Source of the DNA: Dyella ginsengisoli LA-4
Lineage (GTDB): Bacteria; Pseudomonadota; Gammaproteobacteria; Xanthomonadales; Rhodanobacteraceae
Length of the DNA stretch: 54,017 bases
Reading direction: 5' to 3'
NCBI RefSeq assembly: GCF_000334915.1
Contig: NZ_AMSF01000086.1
Span: forward strand, 1-54,017
Positions 40,092 through 50,097 of this stretch are shown here, in pieces. The translations under genes were made by a program, and so were the position numbers. Under the pieces are notes generated by a model. The model was not told where the DNA came from and ran no database searches. It worked only from the letters and a program-made list of their open reading frames with translations. Position 1 is the stretch's first letter, and the number at the start of each line of letters is the position of its first letter.

Positions 40092-41174
40092 TCAACCGGC
40101 GTCGGTGAGCGCCTTGAGCTGGTCGGCCTGGTCCTCGCGCATCAGGGCGTCGACGAGTTCGTCCAGGTTGCCCTCCAGCACGTCCGGCAGCTGGTACAGG
40201 GTGAGGTTGATGCGGTGGTCGGTGATCCGGCCCTGCGGGAAGTTGTAGGTGCGGATGCGCTGGCTGCGGTCGCCGGAGCCGACCTGCAGTCGCCGCGATT
40301 CGGCCTCGGCGGCCGCCTGCTTGGCCCGCTCGGCGTCCAGCAGCTGGGCCTTCAGCCGCTTCATCGCCTTGTCGCGGTTGGCGTGCTGCGAGCGCTCGGT
40401 CTGGCACTCCACCACCAGCCCGGTCGGCAGGTGGGTGATGCGGATCGCCGAGTCGGTCTTGTTGACGTGCTGGCCACCGGCGCCGGAGGAGCGGAAGGTG
40501 TCCACCCTCAGGTCGGCCGGGTTGATCACGATGTCCTCGACCTCTTCCACGTCGGGGATGATCGCCACGGTGGCCGCCGAGGTGTGGATGCGGCCCTGCG
40601 ACTCGGTGGCCGGCACGCGCTGCACCCGGTGCGTGCCCGACTCGTACTTCAGCCGCGAGAACGCGCCCTTGCCCTCGATCCGCGCCACGGCCTCCTTGTA
40701 GCCGCCATGCTCGCCCGGGTGCGCCGATTCGATCTCGGTGCGCCAGCCGCGGCGTTCGGCGTAGCGCAGGTACATCCGCAGGAGGTCGCCGGCGAAGATC
40801 GCCGCCTCGTCGCCGCCGGTGCCGGCGCGCACCTCCAGGAACAGGTTGCCCTCGTCGCGCGGATCGGTCGGCAGCAGCAGGATCTGCAGCTCGCCGTCGA
40901 GCTCGTCCAGCCGCCGCTCCAGCCGGGCCACGTCGTCGGCCGCCATCTCCTTCAGCTCCGGATCGGCCAGCATTGCGCGGCTCTCGGCGAGTTCGCGCCG
41001 GGCCTGGTCGTGCTCGCGCAGCGCGGCGGCGACCGGTTCCAGCTGGGCGTACTCGCGCGAGAGGGCGCGGAAGCGTTGGCTGTCGTTGATGACCTCGGGC
41101 TGGGCCAGCAGCAGGCCCACTTCCTCGTGGCGTTCGGCGAGGGCTTCGAGTTTGGCGCGGATGGAAGGAGTCAT
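40092..41174 (-). CDS. prfA: peptide chain release factor 1
   Basis: A 360-residue factor that reads UAA/UAG stop codons. The catalytic GGQ is in [16 protein letters not shown], and the codon-reading tripeptide PAT is in [10 protein letters not shown], which marks RF1 and not RF2 (SPF). The length is standard. It follows hemA on the same strand with a 61-bp gap; hemA-prfA is a widely conserved pair. Confidence 0.97.
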   Translation of the reverse strand: MTPSIRAKLEALAERHEEVGLLLAQPEVINDSQRFRALSREYAQLEPVAAALREHDQARRELAESRAMLADPELKEMAADDVARLERRLDELDGELQILLLPTDPRDEGNLFLEVRAGTGGDEAAIFAGDLLRMYLRYAERRGWRTEIESAHPGEHGGYKEAVARIEGKGAFSRLKYESGTHRVQRVPATESQGRIHTSAATVAIIPDVEEVEDIVINPADLRVDTFRSSGAGGQHVNKTDSAIRITHLPTGLVVECQTERSQHANRDKAMKRLKAQLLDAERAKQAAAEAESRRLQVGSGDRSQRIRTYNFPQGRITDHRINLTLYQLPDVLEGNLDELVDALMREDQADQLKALTDAG

Positions 41175-41235
41175 GGGCGGGGCGTCGGCAGAGGGCTGGG
41201 CGGGCGAACGGGCGTGGAGCCGGGCGTTCGCGCCG

Positions 41236-42504
41236 CTAATCCTCGCCGGCCTCGCGCTCCAGGCCGTACAGGCGTCCGGCCGCGTGCAGCAGGTCGAGGT
41301 CGCCGCTGAGAGCGGCCTCGCGCAGGGCGGCGCTGGGATGGTGCAGCAGCTTGTTGGTCAGGGTGTTGGCGAGGAAGGCCAGCGCCTCGTCCGGCGACTT
41401 GCCGCGGGCGATCATGCCGCGCGCCTTCTCCAGCACCTCGTCGCGGTAGACCTCGGCGTGGTGGCGCATGTCCACCGCCGGGTTGCGCACGCCCAGCGCG
41501 CGGCGCCAGGCCATGTAGCGGTCCACCTGCAGGTCGATGATGGCCTCCGCCTCGCGGGCAGCGGCTTCGCGCGAGCGCAGGTTGTCGTCGATCACCTGGC
41601 GCAGGTCGTCGATGCCGTAGAGGAACACGTCCTCCATCGTGCCGACGCTGTCCTCGATGTCGCGCGGCACCGCGATGTCGACCATGAACATCGGCTTGCG
41701 GCGGCGCGCGGCGATGGCCTTCTCGACCATGGCCCGGGTCAGCACCGGCTGCCGCGCCGCGGTGGAGGCGATCACGATGTCCGCCTCGGCCAGGTGCTGC
41801 GGCAGGTCGGCCAGGGCGATCGCGTAACCGCCGTGGCGGGTAGCCAGCTCATGGGCGTTTTCCAGCGTGCGATTGGCCACGATCAGCCGGCTGACCTGTT
41901 TCTCGACCAGGTGTCGGGCGGCCAGTTCGATGGTGTCGCCCGCGCCGAGCAGCAATACGCAGGCCTGCCTCAGGTCGGTGAAGACCTGCTCGGCCAGCCG
42001 CACCGCGGTGAACGCCACCGACACGGTGTGGGCGCCGATCCGGGTGTCGGTGCGGACCCGTTTGGCCACCGCGAAGGTGTGCTGCAGCAGGCGGTCCAGC
42101 GGCGCTTTCAGCGCACGCGCCTCGCGCGCCTGCTGGTAGGCGTCCTTCACCTGGCCGAGGATCTGCGGTTCGCCCAGCACCATCGAATCCAGCCCGGTGG
42201 CCACGCGGAACATGTGACGCACGGCATCGTCGTCGCGGTGGAGGTAGAGGAACTCGTCCAGCTTGCCCGGGGTCAGACGGTGATGCCGGTTCAGCCAGGC
42301 CTGCGGCACGTCCTCGGCGCCGTCGGCGACGCCGACATAGAGCTCGGTGCGGTTGCAGGTGGACAGGATCATGGCCTCTTCCACCCCGGGTTCGCCGGTG
42401 AGCTCGCGCAGGGCCTCCTCGGTCGACCCCGCGTCGAAAGCCACCTGCTCGCGCAGGTTGACCGGCGCGGTGAGGTGGTTGAGCCCGAGGGCGATCAGCG
42501 GCAT
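41236..42504 (-). CDS. hemA: glutamyl-tRNA reductase
   Basis: A 422-residue enzyme making glutamate-1-semialdehyde from Glu-tRNA, the first step of tetrapyrrole synthesis by the C5 route. The catalytic Cys50 is in STCNRTELY. Further motifs are [22 protein letters not shown], the NADPH-binding [16 protein letters not shown], and the C-terminal dimerisation helices. The NADPH loop has GAGDT rather than the common GAGEM, as in related species. It is divergent from the TPR-lolB-ispE operon; the roughly 100 bp between them must hold both promoters. Confidence 0.96.
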   Translation of the reverse strand: MPLIALGLNHLTAPVNLREQVAFDAGSTEEALRELTGEPGVEEAMILSTCNRTELYVGVADGAEDVPQAWLNRHHRLTPGKLDEFLYLHRDDDAVRHMFRVATGLDSMVLGEPQILGQVKDAYQQAREARALKAPLDRLLQHTFAVAKRVRTDTRIGAHTVSVAFTAVRLAEQVFTDLRQACVLLLGAGDTIELAARHLVEKQVSRLIVANRTLENAHELATRHGGYAIALADLPQHLAEADIVIASTAARQPVLTRAMVEKAIAARRRKPMFMVDIAVPRDIEDSVGTMEDVFLYGIDDLRQVIDDNLRSREAAAREAEAIIDLQVDRYMAWRRALGVRNPAVDMRHHAEVYRDEVLEKARGMIARGKSPDEALAFLANTLTNKLLHHPSAALREAALSGDLDLLHAAGRLYGLEREAGED

Positions 42505-42603
42505 GACGAGGCAGACATTTCGGCGACTAGGGTGTCCGGCGGCGTAGGCTAAGCTTGGTGCTCGTCGCGTGCGATGACGGAAACAGCCGAAACAGGCGAA
42601 CAG

Positions 42604-44358
42604 ATGAACGATAGTGTGCTGAGCGGGTGGGCCAAGTTCAAGCAACTGCGGCATTTTGCGGTGGCCGGGGGGCTTGCGCTCGCCGCCACCGGTTGTGCCA
42701 CGGTCCGGCCTGGCGGGGTGCCGGCGGGCCCTCGCGGCGATTCGCAGCCGCTGGCCCGGATGGTGGTGGCCACGCCGGATGCCGACCACGACGTGCTGGC
42801 CCAGCTGCTGGCCGCGGAGATGGCGCTGACCCACTCCGACCTCAAGACGGCCGCGGCCGGCTACGGCAAGGCGGCCCAGCTCTCCGGCGATGCCCAGGTG
42901 GCCGAGCGCGCCACCGAGCTGGCCTTGGCGGTCCATGACGATGTCGCCGCGGAGAAAGCGCTGGCGCGCTGGCAGGCGCTGGGCGCGCCAGCGCCGGACC
43001 TCGCGCAGAGCCGGGCCCAGCTCGCACTCGATCGTGGGGACGCCGCCGAGGCCCGGAAGCAGCTCGAGCAGCTGATCAAGCTCGGTGGCCCGGACGCCTG
43101 GCGGCGCTTCGGGCGCGTGCTGGTCGGGGCGCGCGACTCCGCGCAGGCGGCCCGCCTGCTCGAGGCGATGGCCACGCCGGAACGCCTGCCCGATGACGAG
43201 CGGGCCTGGCTGGCGATGAGCGAACTGGGCGAGCGGCTGGGGCGGCGCGGCTATGCGCTGCGCATCGGCAAGGCCGCCGTGCAGCGCTTCCATACGCCGA
43301 CTACCTACGCGTGGACGGCGCAGATGATGCTCCGCGCGGGCGACCGCGACGGTGCGAAGAACCTGCTGCACAAGGCGATCGTGGACCATCCCGGCGAGAC
43401 CCGGCTGCGACTCGCGTACGCCACCATGCTCGCGCAGGGCGGGGACTATCCGGCGGCCTCGAAATTCCTCGCGTCGGGCAAGCAGAGCGCGGATATCTAC
43501 AACTTGCGGGCGGCGCTCGCGGCCAAGGCCAATGATCGCAAGACGCTGGCGGCGCTGTACCGGCAGCTGAAGAGCGCCAGTCCCGACATCCGCGACGCCA
43601 GCACCTTCCTGCTCGGCCAGCTGGCCGAGATGCAGGGCCTGAAACAGGCTGCGCTGGACTGGTACGACCAGGTCGGCGACGACGACCCGCATGCTTTCGA
43701 TGCGGATCTGCGCAGTGCGATCATCCTGCACCAGCAGGGCAAGCTGGCCGAAGCGCATGAGCTGCTCGGCCAGCTGGAAACCGCCTATCTCGACGAGCCC
43801 GGGCAGCTGCGCCGCGCCTACGAGGCCGATGCCGACCTGTACATGACCGAGCAGCGCTACCCGCAGGCCGAGATGGCCTTCAGTCGTGCGCTGCAGGTGG
43901 TGCCGGACGATCCCGGGCTGCTCTACGGACGCGGGTTGGCGTATGCCGAGTCGGGCAAGATCGATCTCGCCGTGGCCGACCTGCGCCGTCTGCTGCAGCT
44001 CAAGCCCGACGATGTCGATGCCAGCAATGCGCTGGGTTACACCCTGGCCGATGCCAATCGGGATCTGCCGGAGGCGGAGAAGCTGATCGGGCAGGCGCGC
44101 AAAGCCAAGCCGGACGATCCGGCCATCGCCGACTCCTGGGGCTGGCTGCAGTATCGGCTGGGGCACCTGGATCAGGCGGTCGCGGTGTTGCGCCAGGCCT
44201 GGAAACAGCGGCAGGACGCCGATGTCGGCGTGCACCTGGGCGAGGTGCTCTGGGAGAGTGGCCGGCATGACGAGGCAAACCATGTGTTCGACCAGGTGCG
44301 CAAGCTCGATCCGGGCAATGCCAGCCTGCTCAGCACGCTCAAGCGGCTGAAGCCGTGA
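42604..44358 (+). CDS. TPR-repeat lipoprotein-like protein upstream of lolB
   Basis: A 584-residue tetratricopeptide-repeat protein. A hydrophobic stretch ending in LALAATGC (about residues 24-31) resembles a lipobox, so it is probably an outer-membrane lipoprotein. TPR units fill about 60-570, clearest in the last third (ALQVVPDDPGLLYGRGLAYA, LLQLKPDDVDASNALGYTLA). I choose the ATG at 42604 with AGGCGA before it; an ATG ten codons upstream (42574) is possible. It overlaps lolB by GTGA. The neighbourhood suggests a role at the outer membrane, but no function is known to me. Confidence 0.85.
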   Translation: MNDSVLSGWAKFKQLRHFAVAGGLALAATGCATVRPGGVPAGPRGDSQPLARMVVATPDADHDVLAQLLAAEMALTHSDLKTAAAGYGKAAQLSGDAQVAERATELALAVHDDVAAEKALARWQALGAPAPDLAQSRAQLALDRGDAAEARKQLEQLIKLGGPDAWRRFGRVLVGARDSAQAARLLEAMATPERLPDDERAWLAMSELGERLGRRGYALRIGKAAVQRFHTPTTYAWTAQMMLRAGDRDGAKNLLHKAIVDHPGETRLRLAYATMLAQGGDYPAASKFLASGKQSADIYNLRAALAAKANDRKTLAALYRQLKSASPDIRDASTFLLGQLAEMQGLKQAALDWYDQVGDDDPHAFDADLRSAIILHQQGKLAEAHELLGQLETAYLDEPGQLRRAYEADADLYMTEQRYPQAEMAFSRALQVVPDDPGLLYGRGLAYAESGKIDLAVADLRRLLQLKPDDVDASNALGYTLADANRDLPEAEKLIGQARKAKPDDPAIADSWGWLQYRLGHLDQAVAVLRQAWKQRQDADVGVHLGEVLWESGRHDEANHVFDQVRKLDPGNASLLSTLKRLKP

Positions 44359-44957
44359 GGGTTGCCCGTTTCCTGGCGGGGCTGGGTGCGCTGGCCCTGC
44401 TCGCGGGCTGCGCCCCTGCCGTTCGGCTTAAAGGCGATGCGGCGATGTACCGGGCCCAGCAGCAGCGCGAGCGCGCGCTGGCCGGCACCGAACACTGGTC
44501 GCTCAGCGGTCGCTTGGGCGTTTCCGATGGCCACAGTGGCGGCAGCGGCAGCCTGGAATGGCATCAGGACGGGGATCATTACGACTTCCAGTTGCGTGCC
44601 CCGATCACCGGCAAGAGCTTCCGCCTGACCGGCGGCCCCGACGGCGCCCTGCTCGAGGGCCTGGATGGCGGCCCGTTGCGCGGTCCGGATGCGGAGTCGC
44701 TGATGCGCAAGGCACTGGGCTGGGAAGTGCCGCTGTCGGATCTGCGTGCCTGGGTGCTGGGCCTGCGCGCCGACAGTGGTCCGGCCGAGCTTCGCTTCGG
44801 CGAGGATCATCTGCCTTCGCTGTTGCTGCAGGATGGCTGGACGGTGGATTACCGGAGTTGGGACCAGAGCCGCCGGCCCGCCCTGCCGGTGCAGATCTTC
44901 GCGACCAAGCCACCGTACAAGGTGCGCCTGTTCGTTGAGTCCTGGCAGCTGAAGTAG
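44355..44957 (+). CDS. lolB: outer-membrane lipoprotein receptor LolB
   Basis: A 200-residue lipoprotein that takes lipoproteins from LolA and inserts them into the outer membrane. The signal peptide ends in the lipobox LALLAGC (Cys19). The LolB fold is indicated by HWSLSGRLGVSD near residue 47, FRLTGGPDGALLEG and WSVDYRSW-like strands. It starts with GTG at 44355, overlapping the previous stop (GTGA). Next to ispE, as in most gammaproteobacteria. Confidence 0.92.
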   Translation: MRVARFLAGLGALALLAGCAPAVRLKGDAAMYRAQQQRERALAGTEHWSLSGRLGVSDGHSGGSGSLEWHQDGDHYDFQLRAPITGKSFRLTGGPDGALLEGLDGGPLRGPDAESLMRKALGWEVPLSDLRAWVLGLRADSGPAELRFGEDHLPSLLLQDGWTVDYRSWDQSRRPALPVQIFATKPPYKVRLFVESWQLK

Positions 44958-45026
44958 CCCGGAGCAGCTAGGCTATCGGCCCCGCGCGGACGCCGTGCTG
45001 TGAGCCGCTTCATCGCAAGAGCCCCC

Positions 45027-46430
45027 ATGAACGCAGTGATCGAACGTGCCCGACCGGACGAGGTGGATGCGCTTTGCGCCATCGAGCGCGCGGCCGTGCA
45101 GTTGTTTCGCGGTCATCCGGCCTGGCCGTTCTATGCCGACATGGCGATTCCGCCCGAATTGCTGCACGCGGCGGTGGCGCGCGGTGTGGTGTGGGTGGCG
45201 CGAACCGCTGCTGGCGGGGAGCCGCTCGGCTTCGTCTGGCTGGATGACGCCTTGCCGGGCGATGCCATCGGCATCGGCGAGCTGGACGTGTTGCCGGAAC
45301 ATGGTCGCCGCGGCATCGGCGCCGCTCTGCTGGAGCATGCCTGCGACTGGGCGCGAGCAGCCGGTTACCGCCGGGTCGACCTGGGCACGCTGGCCGACGT
45401 GCCGTGGAACGCGCCGTTTTACGCCCGACACGGTTTTGTCGTGGTCGACAAGAACGATCCGGCCTTCGCTTTCGCGCGCGACCGCGACCGCGAAAACGGC
45501 TTTCCCGACCGGCTCCGGGTCTTCATGAGCCGCCCGCTGCCGCCGCTCGATGCGACCGATTGGAGCGCCTGGCCGGCACCGGCCAAGCTCAACCTGTTCC
45601 TGCGCATCACCGGACGCCGTCCCGACGGATACCACGAGCTGCAGACCGTGTTCCGCCTGCTCGACTGGGGCGACGAGGTGCGCCTGCGGTTGCGTGACGA
45701 TGGACGGATCCACCGCCATGGCGGCGTTCCGGGTGTTCCCGAAGACAGCGACCTCACCGTGCGCGCCGCGCGCCTGCTGCAGGAGGCTTCGGGATGCCGG
45801 CAGGGTGCCGACATCGCGGTCGACAAGCGCATTCCGATGGGCGGCGGCCTCGGCGGCGGCAGTTCCGACGCGGCCACCGTACTGGTGGCGCTCGATCACC
45901 TCTGGGGCACCGGGCTGGGCGAGGATGCGCTGGCCGAACTCGGCCGACGGCTGGGGGCCGATGTGCCGGTGTTCGTGCGAGGGCGCTCGGCCTGGGCTGA
46001 GGGGATCGGCGAGCGACTGATGCCGATCGGGTTGCCGCGACGCCACTACGTGGTGCTCGACCCGCGCGAGCACGTGCCCACCGCGGCGCTGTTTCAAGCG
46101 CCTGAATTGACACGAAATGCCCCCCGGGCGACAATTTCGTCCTTTGTTTCGGGCGAAACTGCCGAGAATGCCTTCGAGACGGTCGTACGCGCGCGGCATC
46201 CGCGCGTGGACGCAGCGCTTGAATGGCTCGGCGGCTTCGGCCTGGCGAGACTCTCCGGCAGCGGCGGATGCGTTTTCCTGGAAACGCCCTCGTTGACCCG
46301 GGCGCTTGCGATCGCCGGGCAGTGTCCCGCGGCGTTCGGCGTCCAGGTGGCGGCCGGAGCGGACCGATCGATGCTGCACCGTGCGCTGGACCGCCATCGC
46401 GGTGCGGCGCAGGCGAGGCATACAACGTAA
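45027..46430 (+). CDS. ispE: GNAT acetyltransferase fused to IspE (CDP-ME kinase)
   Basis: One open frame of 467 residues joins two enzymes. Residues about 1-170 are a GNAT acetyltransferase: GIGELDVLPEHGRRGIGAAL is the acetyl-CoA loop, and NAPFYARHGFVV the C-terminal signature. Residues about 180-467 are IspE, which phosphorylates 4-diphosphocytidyl-methylerythritol in the MEP isoprenoid pathway: PAPAKLNLFLRI holds the catalytic Lys, PMGGGLGGGSSDAA the GHMP ATP loop, and LGADVPVF the catalytic Asp. There is no stop between them. A good internal ATG at 45525 (MSRPLPPL) could also give IspE alone. GTG at 45000 is a less likely start. It lies between lolB and tRNA-Gln. Confidence 0.88.
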   Translation: MNAVIERARPDEVDALCAIERAAVQLFRGHPAWPFYADMAIPPELLHAAVARGVVWVARTAAGGEPLGFVWLDDALPGDAIGIGELDVLPEHGRRGIGAALLEHACDWARAAGYRRVDLGTLADVPWNAPFYARHGFVVVDKNDPAFAFARDRDRENGFPDRLRVFMSRPLPPLDATDWSAWPAPAKLNLFLRITGRRPDGYHELQTVFRLLDWGDEVRLRLRDDGRIHRHGGVPGVPEDSDLTVRAARLLQEASGCRQGADIAVDKRIPMGGGLGGGSSDAATVLVALDHLWGTGLGEDALAELGRRLGADVPVFVRGRSAWAEGIGERLMPIGLPRRHYVVLDPREHVPTAALFQAPELTRNAPRATISSFVSGETAENAFETVVRARHPRVDAALEWLGGFGLARLSGSGGCVFLETPSLTRALAIAGQCPAAFGVQVAAGADRSMLHRALDRHRGAAQARHTT

Positions 46431-46433
46431 TAC

Positions 46434-46510
46434 TGGGGCGTCGCCAAGCTGGTTAAGGCACGGGATTTTGATTCCCGCATGCGCAGGTTCGAATCCTGCC
46501 GCCCCAGCCA
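46434..46510 (+). tRNA. tRNA-Gln (anticodon TTG)
   Basis: The acceptor stem TGGGGCG pairs with CGCCCCA (46500-46506). The anticodon loop TTTTGAT reads TTG, the T-arm GGTTCGAATCC is standard, and the CCA end is encoded. It begins 3 bp after the ispE stop and lies before prs, so it is probably processed from the same operon transcript. Confidence 0.97.
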
Positions 46511-46547
46511 CTCAAGCCAGGACCTTACAGGTCGAGAGGAATTGTCC

Positions 46548-47507
46548 GTGGACACGTCATCCAGCCCGATGCTCTTCACCGGCAACGCGCACCGCGCGCT
46601 GGCCGAGGACGTGGCGCACCGTCTCGGTATCCCGCTGGGCAAGGCCCTGGTCGGCACCTTCAGCGACGGCGAGGTGCAGATCGAGATCGAGGAGAACGTG
46701 CGCCGGCAGGAAGTGTTCGTGCTCCAGCCGACCGGTGCCCCGAGTGCGGAGAACCTGTTCGAGCTGCTGACCCTGGTCGACGCGCTCAAGCGCGCGTCCG
46801 CGTCCAGCGTGACCGCCGTGATTCCGTACTTCGGCTACGCCCGCCAGGATCGCCGCCCGCGGTCGGCGCGCGTGCCGATCACGGCGAAGATGGTGGCCAA
46901 GATGATCGGCACGGCCGGCGTCGACCGGGTGCTGACGGTGGACCTGCACGCCGACCAGATCCAGGGTTTCTTCGATATTCCGGTGGACAACGTCTATGCC
47001 TCGCCGATCCTGCTGGCGGACATCTGGCGCAACCACTCGATGGACGACCTGATCGTGGTCAGCCCGGACGTCGGTGGCGTGGTACGCGCCCGTGCGCTGG
47101 CCAAGCGGCTGGACGACGCCGATCTGGCGATCATCGACAAGCGCCGTCCGAAGGCGAACGTGGCCACGGTGATGAACATCATCGGCGACGTCGACGGCAA
47201 GACCTGCGTGCTGGTGGACGACATCGTCGATACCGCCGGCACGCTGTGCGCGGCCGCCGCGGCGCTGAAGGAGCGCGGCGCGCGCAAGGTGGTGGCGTAC
47301 TGCGTGCACCCGGTGCTGTCCGGCGCGGCGATCCGCAACGTGGAAGGCTCGCAGCTGGACCAGCTGGTGGTCACCAACACGCTGCCGCTGCGCCCCGAGG
47401 CGCAGGCCTGCGCGAAGATCCGCCAGCTTTCGGTCGGCGAGCTGCTGGCCGAGACGATCCGCCGCATCGCCTTCGGCGAGTCGGTGAGCTCGCTGTACGT
47501 GGATTGA
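46548..47507 (+). CDS. prs: ribose-phosphate pyrophosphokinase
   Basis: A 319-residue enzyme making PRPP from ribose 5-phosphate and ATP. Motifs are [47 protein letters not shown] and the PRPP loop [14 protein letters not shown]. The start is GTG at 46548 ([10 protein letters not shown]) with GAGAGGA 7 bp upstream. It directly follows tRNA-Gln. The order ispE-tRNA-prs-rplY-pth-ychF is highly conserved in gammaproteobacteria. Confidence 0.96.
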   Translation: MDTSSSPMLFTGNAHRALAEDVAHRLGIPLGKALVGTFSDGEVQIEIEENVRRQEVFVLQPTGAPSAENLFELLTLVDALKRASASSVTAVIPYFGYARQDRRPRSARVPITAKMVAKMIGTAGVDRVLTVDLHADQIQGFFDIPVDNVYASPILLADIWRNHSMDDLIVVSPDVGGVVRARALAKRLDDADLAIIDKRRPKANVATVMNIIGDVDGKTCVLVDDIVDTAGTLCAAAAALKERGARKVVAYCVHPVLSGAAIRNVEGSQLDQLVVTNTLPLRPEAQACAKIRQLSVGELLAETIRRIAFGESVSSLYVD

Positions 47508-47585
47508 TTCGATTTCCGACTTCCCTGGTCGCGGGGAAGTCACCCGGCCGCCGCAAGGCGGCATTCCCAACCCAAGGTGTAAACC

Positions 47586-48230
47586 ATGTCTCAGACCCAT
47601 GAAATCAAGGCCGAGAGCCGCAAGGACGAGGGGAAAGGTGCGAGCCGCCGCCTGCGTCGTGCGTCGTACGTGCCGGCCGTCGTCTATGGCGGCAAGCTGC
47701 CGCCGCAGAGCATCCAGATCGAGCACAACACCATCCTGCTCGCCGCCAAGCACGAGTGGTTCTTCTCCTCGGTGCTCGACCTGAACATCGACGGCGCCGT
47801 GCAGAAGGTGCTGGTGCGCGACTGGCAGAAGCATCCGTACAAGCAGCAGATGCTGCACATGGACTTCCTGCGCATCGACGAGAACGCCGCCGTGCGCGTC
47901 AGCGTGCCGCTGCACTTCCTCAACCAGGAGAAGTCCCCGGCCGGCAAGACCTCCGGCGTGGTGGTCTCGCACAACCTGACCGAGCTGGAAGTGTCCTGCC
48001 TGCCGAAGGACCTGCCGGAGTTCGTCGAGGTCGACCTGGCCGACCTGAAGCCGGGCGACATCGTCCACCTGTCGCAGATCAAGCTGCCGAAGGGCGTTGA
48101 GATCCCGGCCCTGTCGCTGGGCGCCGACCACGATATCGCCGTCGTCACCGCCAACACGGTGAAGGAAGAGGTCGAGGAGACCCCGGCTGCGGCCGAGGGC
48201 GAAGAGAAGCCGGCTGGCGACAAGAAGTAA
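47586..48230 (+). CDS. rplY: 50S ribosomal protein L25, long (Ctc) form
   Basis: A 214-residue protein that binds 5S rRNA. The N-terminal L25 domain (about 1-95) has KDEGKGASRRLRR and VVYGGKLPPQ. The C-terminal TL5/Ctc domain (about 100-190) contains LTELEVSCLPKDLPEFVEVD. An Ala/Glu/Lys-rich tail ends the protein. It is twice the length of E. coli L25 (94 residues), as in many proteobacteria. An intergenic hairpin (48239-48266) separates it from pth. Confidence 0.96.
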   Translation: MSQTHEIKAESRKDEGKGASRRLRRASYVPAVVYGGKLPPQSIQIEHNTILLAAKHEWFFSSVLDLNIDGAVQKVLVRDWQKHPYKQQMLHMDFLRIDENAAVRVSVPLHFLNQEKSPAGKTSGVVVSHNLTELEVSCLPKDLPEFVEVDLADLKPGDIVHLSQIKLPKGVEIPALSLGADHDIAVVTANTVKEEVEETPAAAEGEEKPAGDKK

Positions 48231-48238
48231 GCCCGCTT

Positions 48239-48266
48239 CCGCCCGCGCCGCCAGCGGCGCGGGCGG
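48239..48266 (+). other. strong intergenic hairpin between rplY and pth
   Basis: CCGCCCGCGCCG, loop CCAG, CGGCGCGGGCGG: a perfect 12-bp GC-only stem, 8 bp after the rplY stop. No T-run follows, so it is more likely an mRNA 3'-end stabiliser or partial attenuator than a full terminator. Confidence 0.5.
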
Positions 48267-48284
48267 AGTCGGCTTGCCGGACGC

Positions 48285-48887
48285 ATGGCAGGACTTCGAC
48301 TCATCGTCGGGCTGGGCAATCCCGGTGCCGAATATCTCCGAACCCGGCACAACGCCGGGTTCTGGTTTGTGGACGCCCTGGCGGCGTCGCAGGGCGAGCG
48401 CTGGAGCTTCGACGGCAAGCTGCACGGCGAATCCTGCAGGGTGCGGATCGGCGGCGAGCCGGTCTGGCTGCTCAAGCCTTCCACGTTCATGAACAAGAGC
48501 GGCATCGCCGTCGCCTCGGCGCTGCGCTACTACAAGATCGAGCCGGCCGAGTGCCTGGTGGCGCACGACGAGCTTGACCTGCCGGCCGGTACCGTGCGGA
48601 TGAAGTTCGACGGTGGCCACGGCGGCCAGAACGGCCTGCGCGACATCGCTACGCACCTCGGCCACGGCAAGTACCATCGGCTGCGCATCGGCATCGGCCA
48701 CCCGGGACACAAGGATCGCGTGACCGCGTGGGTGCTGGGTCGTCCGTCCGCGTCCGACGAGGACGCCATCGTCGACGGCATCGCCCGTGCGCTGGACGCG
48801 CTGCCGCTGGCGGTCGACGGGCAGTTCGACAAGGCGATGCAGCAGCTGCACACGGTGGGGGCGGGGAGCGGCAAGAAAGGAGCGTGA
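48285..48887 (+). CDS. pth: peptidyl-tRNA hydrolase
   Basis: A 200-residue enzyme that releases peptides from stalled peptidyl-tRNA. [20 protein letters not shown] includes the conserved Asn and catalytic His22. [21 protein letters not shown] and [12 protein letters not shown] are the further conserved blocks with the active-site Asp. It sits between rplY and ychF. Confidence 0.96.
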   Translation: MAGLRLIVGLGNPGAEYLRTRHNAGFWFVDALAASQGERWSFDGKLHGESCRVRIGGEPVWLLKPSTFMNKSGIAVASALRYYKIEPAECLVAHDELDLPAGTVRMKFDGGHGGQNGLRDIATHLGHGKYHRLRIGIGHPGHKDRVTAWVLGRPSASDEDAIVDGIARALDALPLAVDGQFDKAMQQLHTVGAGSGKKGA

Positions 48888-48964
48888 GCGCCCATGGCGC
48901 GCCTCTCCCGTCCGTTATCCGTTTCCATTTCCTGGTTTTCCCCCAAGTTTCCGGAGCTCCCATC

Positions 48965-50056
48965 ATGGGCATCAAATGCGGCATCGTCGGCCTGCCCAAC
49001 GTCGGCAAGTCCACGCTGTTCAACGCGCTGACCAAGGCCGGCATCGCGGCGGCCAACTTCCCGTTCTGCACGATCGAGCCGAACGTGGGCGTGGTGCCGG
49101 TGCCCGACGAGCGCCTGAACGCGCTGTCGGCCATCGTCAATCCGCAGAAGGTGATCCCCACCGCCGTGGAGTTCGTCGACATTGCCGGCCTGGTGGCCGG
49201 TGCTTCGAAGGGTGAGGGCCTGGGCAACAAGTTCCTGGCGCACATCCGCGAGGTCGATGCGATCGCCCACGTGGTGCGCTGCTTCGAGCACAGCGACATC
49301 GTGCACGTGGCCGGCAAGGTCGACCCGATCGCCGACATCGAGACCATCGACACCGAGCTGGCGCTGGCCGACCTCGACTCGGTCGAGAAGGCGCTCAACC
49401 GCGCCGAACGCGCGGCCAAGGCCAACGACAAGGAGGCGCTGGCGAAGAAGCCTGTGCTGCAGAAGCTCGCCACCGGCCTCAACGAGGGCAGGACCGCGCG
49501 CAGCCTGGGGCTGGACGAGGAGGAAAAGGCGCTGGTGCGCGACCTGTTCCTGCTCACCCTGAAGCCGTTGATGTACATCGCCAACGTGCGCGAGGACGGT
49601 TTCGAGAACAACCCTCACCTGGATGCCGTGCGCGCCCGCGCGGCGGAAGAGGGCGCCGAGGTGGTGCCGGTGTGCGCGGCCATCGAGGAAGAACTCTCGC
49701 AGCTCGAGGATGCCGATCGCGACGAATTCCTGAAGGACCTGGGCCTGGAAGAGCCGGGCCTGAATCGCGTGATCCGCGCCGGCTACAAGCTGCTCAACCT
49801 GCAGACCTACTTCACCGCCGGCGTGAAGGAAGTGCGTGCATGGACGATCAAGCGCGGCTTCACCGCGCCGCAGGCGGCCGGGGTGATCCATACCGACTTC
49901 GAGCGCGGCTTCATCCGTGCCGAGACGGTGTCCTTCGACGACTTCGTCCAGTACAAGGGCGAGGCCGGCGCCGCCGCCGCCGGGCGCCTGCGCAAGGAAG
50001 GCAAGGACTATGTGGTCAAGGACGGCGACGTCCTGCACTTCCTGTTCAACGTCTGA
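48965..50056 (+). CDS. ychF: redox-regulated ATPase/GTPase YchF
   Basis: A 363-residue P-loop protein of the Obg family (OLA1-like, favouring ATP). Walker A is [14 protein letters not shown], the switch region is [11 protein letters not shown], and [18 protein letters not shown] is the Walker B/G3 block. A coiled insert and a C-terminal TGS domain (about 280-363, [12 protein letters not shown]-like) follow. It has been linked to ribosome function and stress responses. It ends the plus-strand operon at a large hairpin. Confidence 0.96.
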   Translation: MGIKCGIVGLPNVGKSTLFNALTKAGIAAANFPFCTIEPNVGVVPVPDERLNALSAIVNPQKVIPTAVEFVDIAGLVAGASKGEGLGNKFLAHIREVDAIAHVVRCFEHSDIVHVAGKVDPIADIETIDTELALADLDSVEKALNRAERAAKANDKEALAKKPVLQKLATGLNEGRTARSLGLDEEEKALVRDLFLLTLKPLMYIANVREDGFENNPHLDAVRARAAEEGAEVVPVCAAIEEELSQLEDADRDEFLKDLGLEEPGLNRVIRAGYKLLNLQTYFTAGVKEVRAWTIKRGFTAPQAAGVIHTDFERGFIRAETVSFDDFVQYKGEAGAAAAGRLRKEGKDYVVKDGDVLHFLFNV

Positions 50057-50060
50057 TTCC

Positions 50061-50093
50061 GCGATGGGCGGGCTCCTCTGGCCCGCCCATCGC
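50061..50093. terminator. hairpin terminator between convergent ychF and STAS genes
   Basis: GCGATGGGCGGGC, loop TCCTCTG, GCCCGCCCATCGC: a perfect 13-bp stem filling the 41-bp gap between the two convergent genes. The T-run is poor, so termination efficiency is uncertain. Confidence 0.65.
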
Positions 50094-50097
50094 CGCT

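Noticed and set aside
44960-44990. FliA-type -10 GCCGATAG on the minus strand upstream of the GNAT-IspE gene
   Set aside because: No TAAAG-like -35 element is found 11 bp away, and the direction is against the genes.
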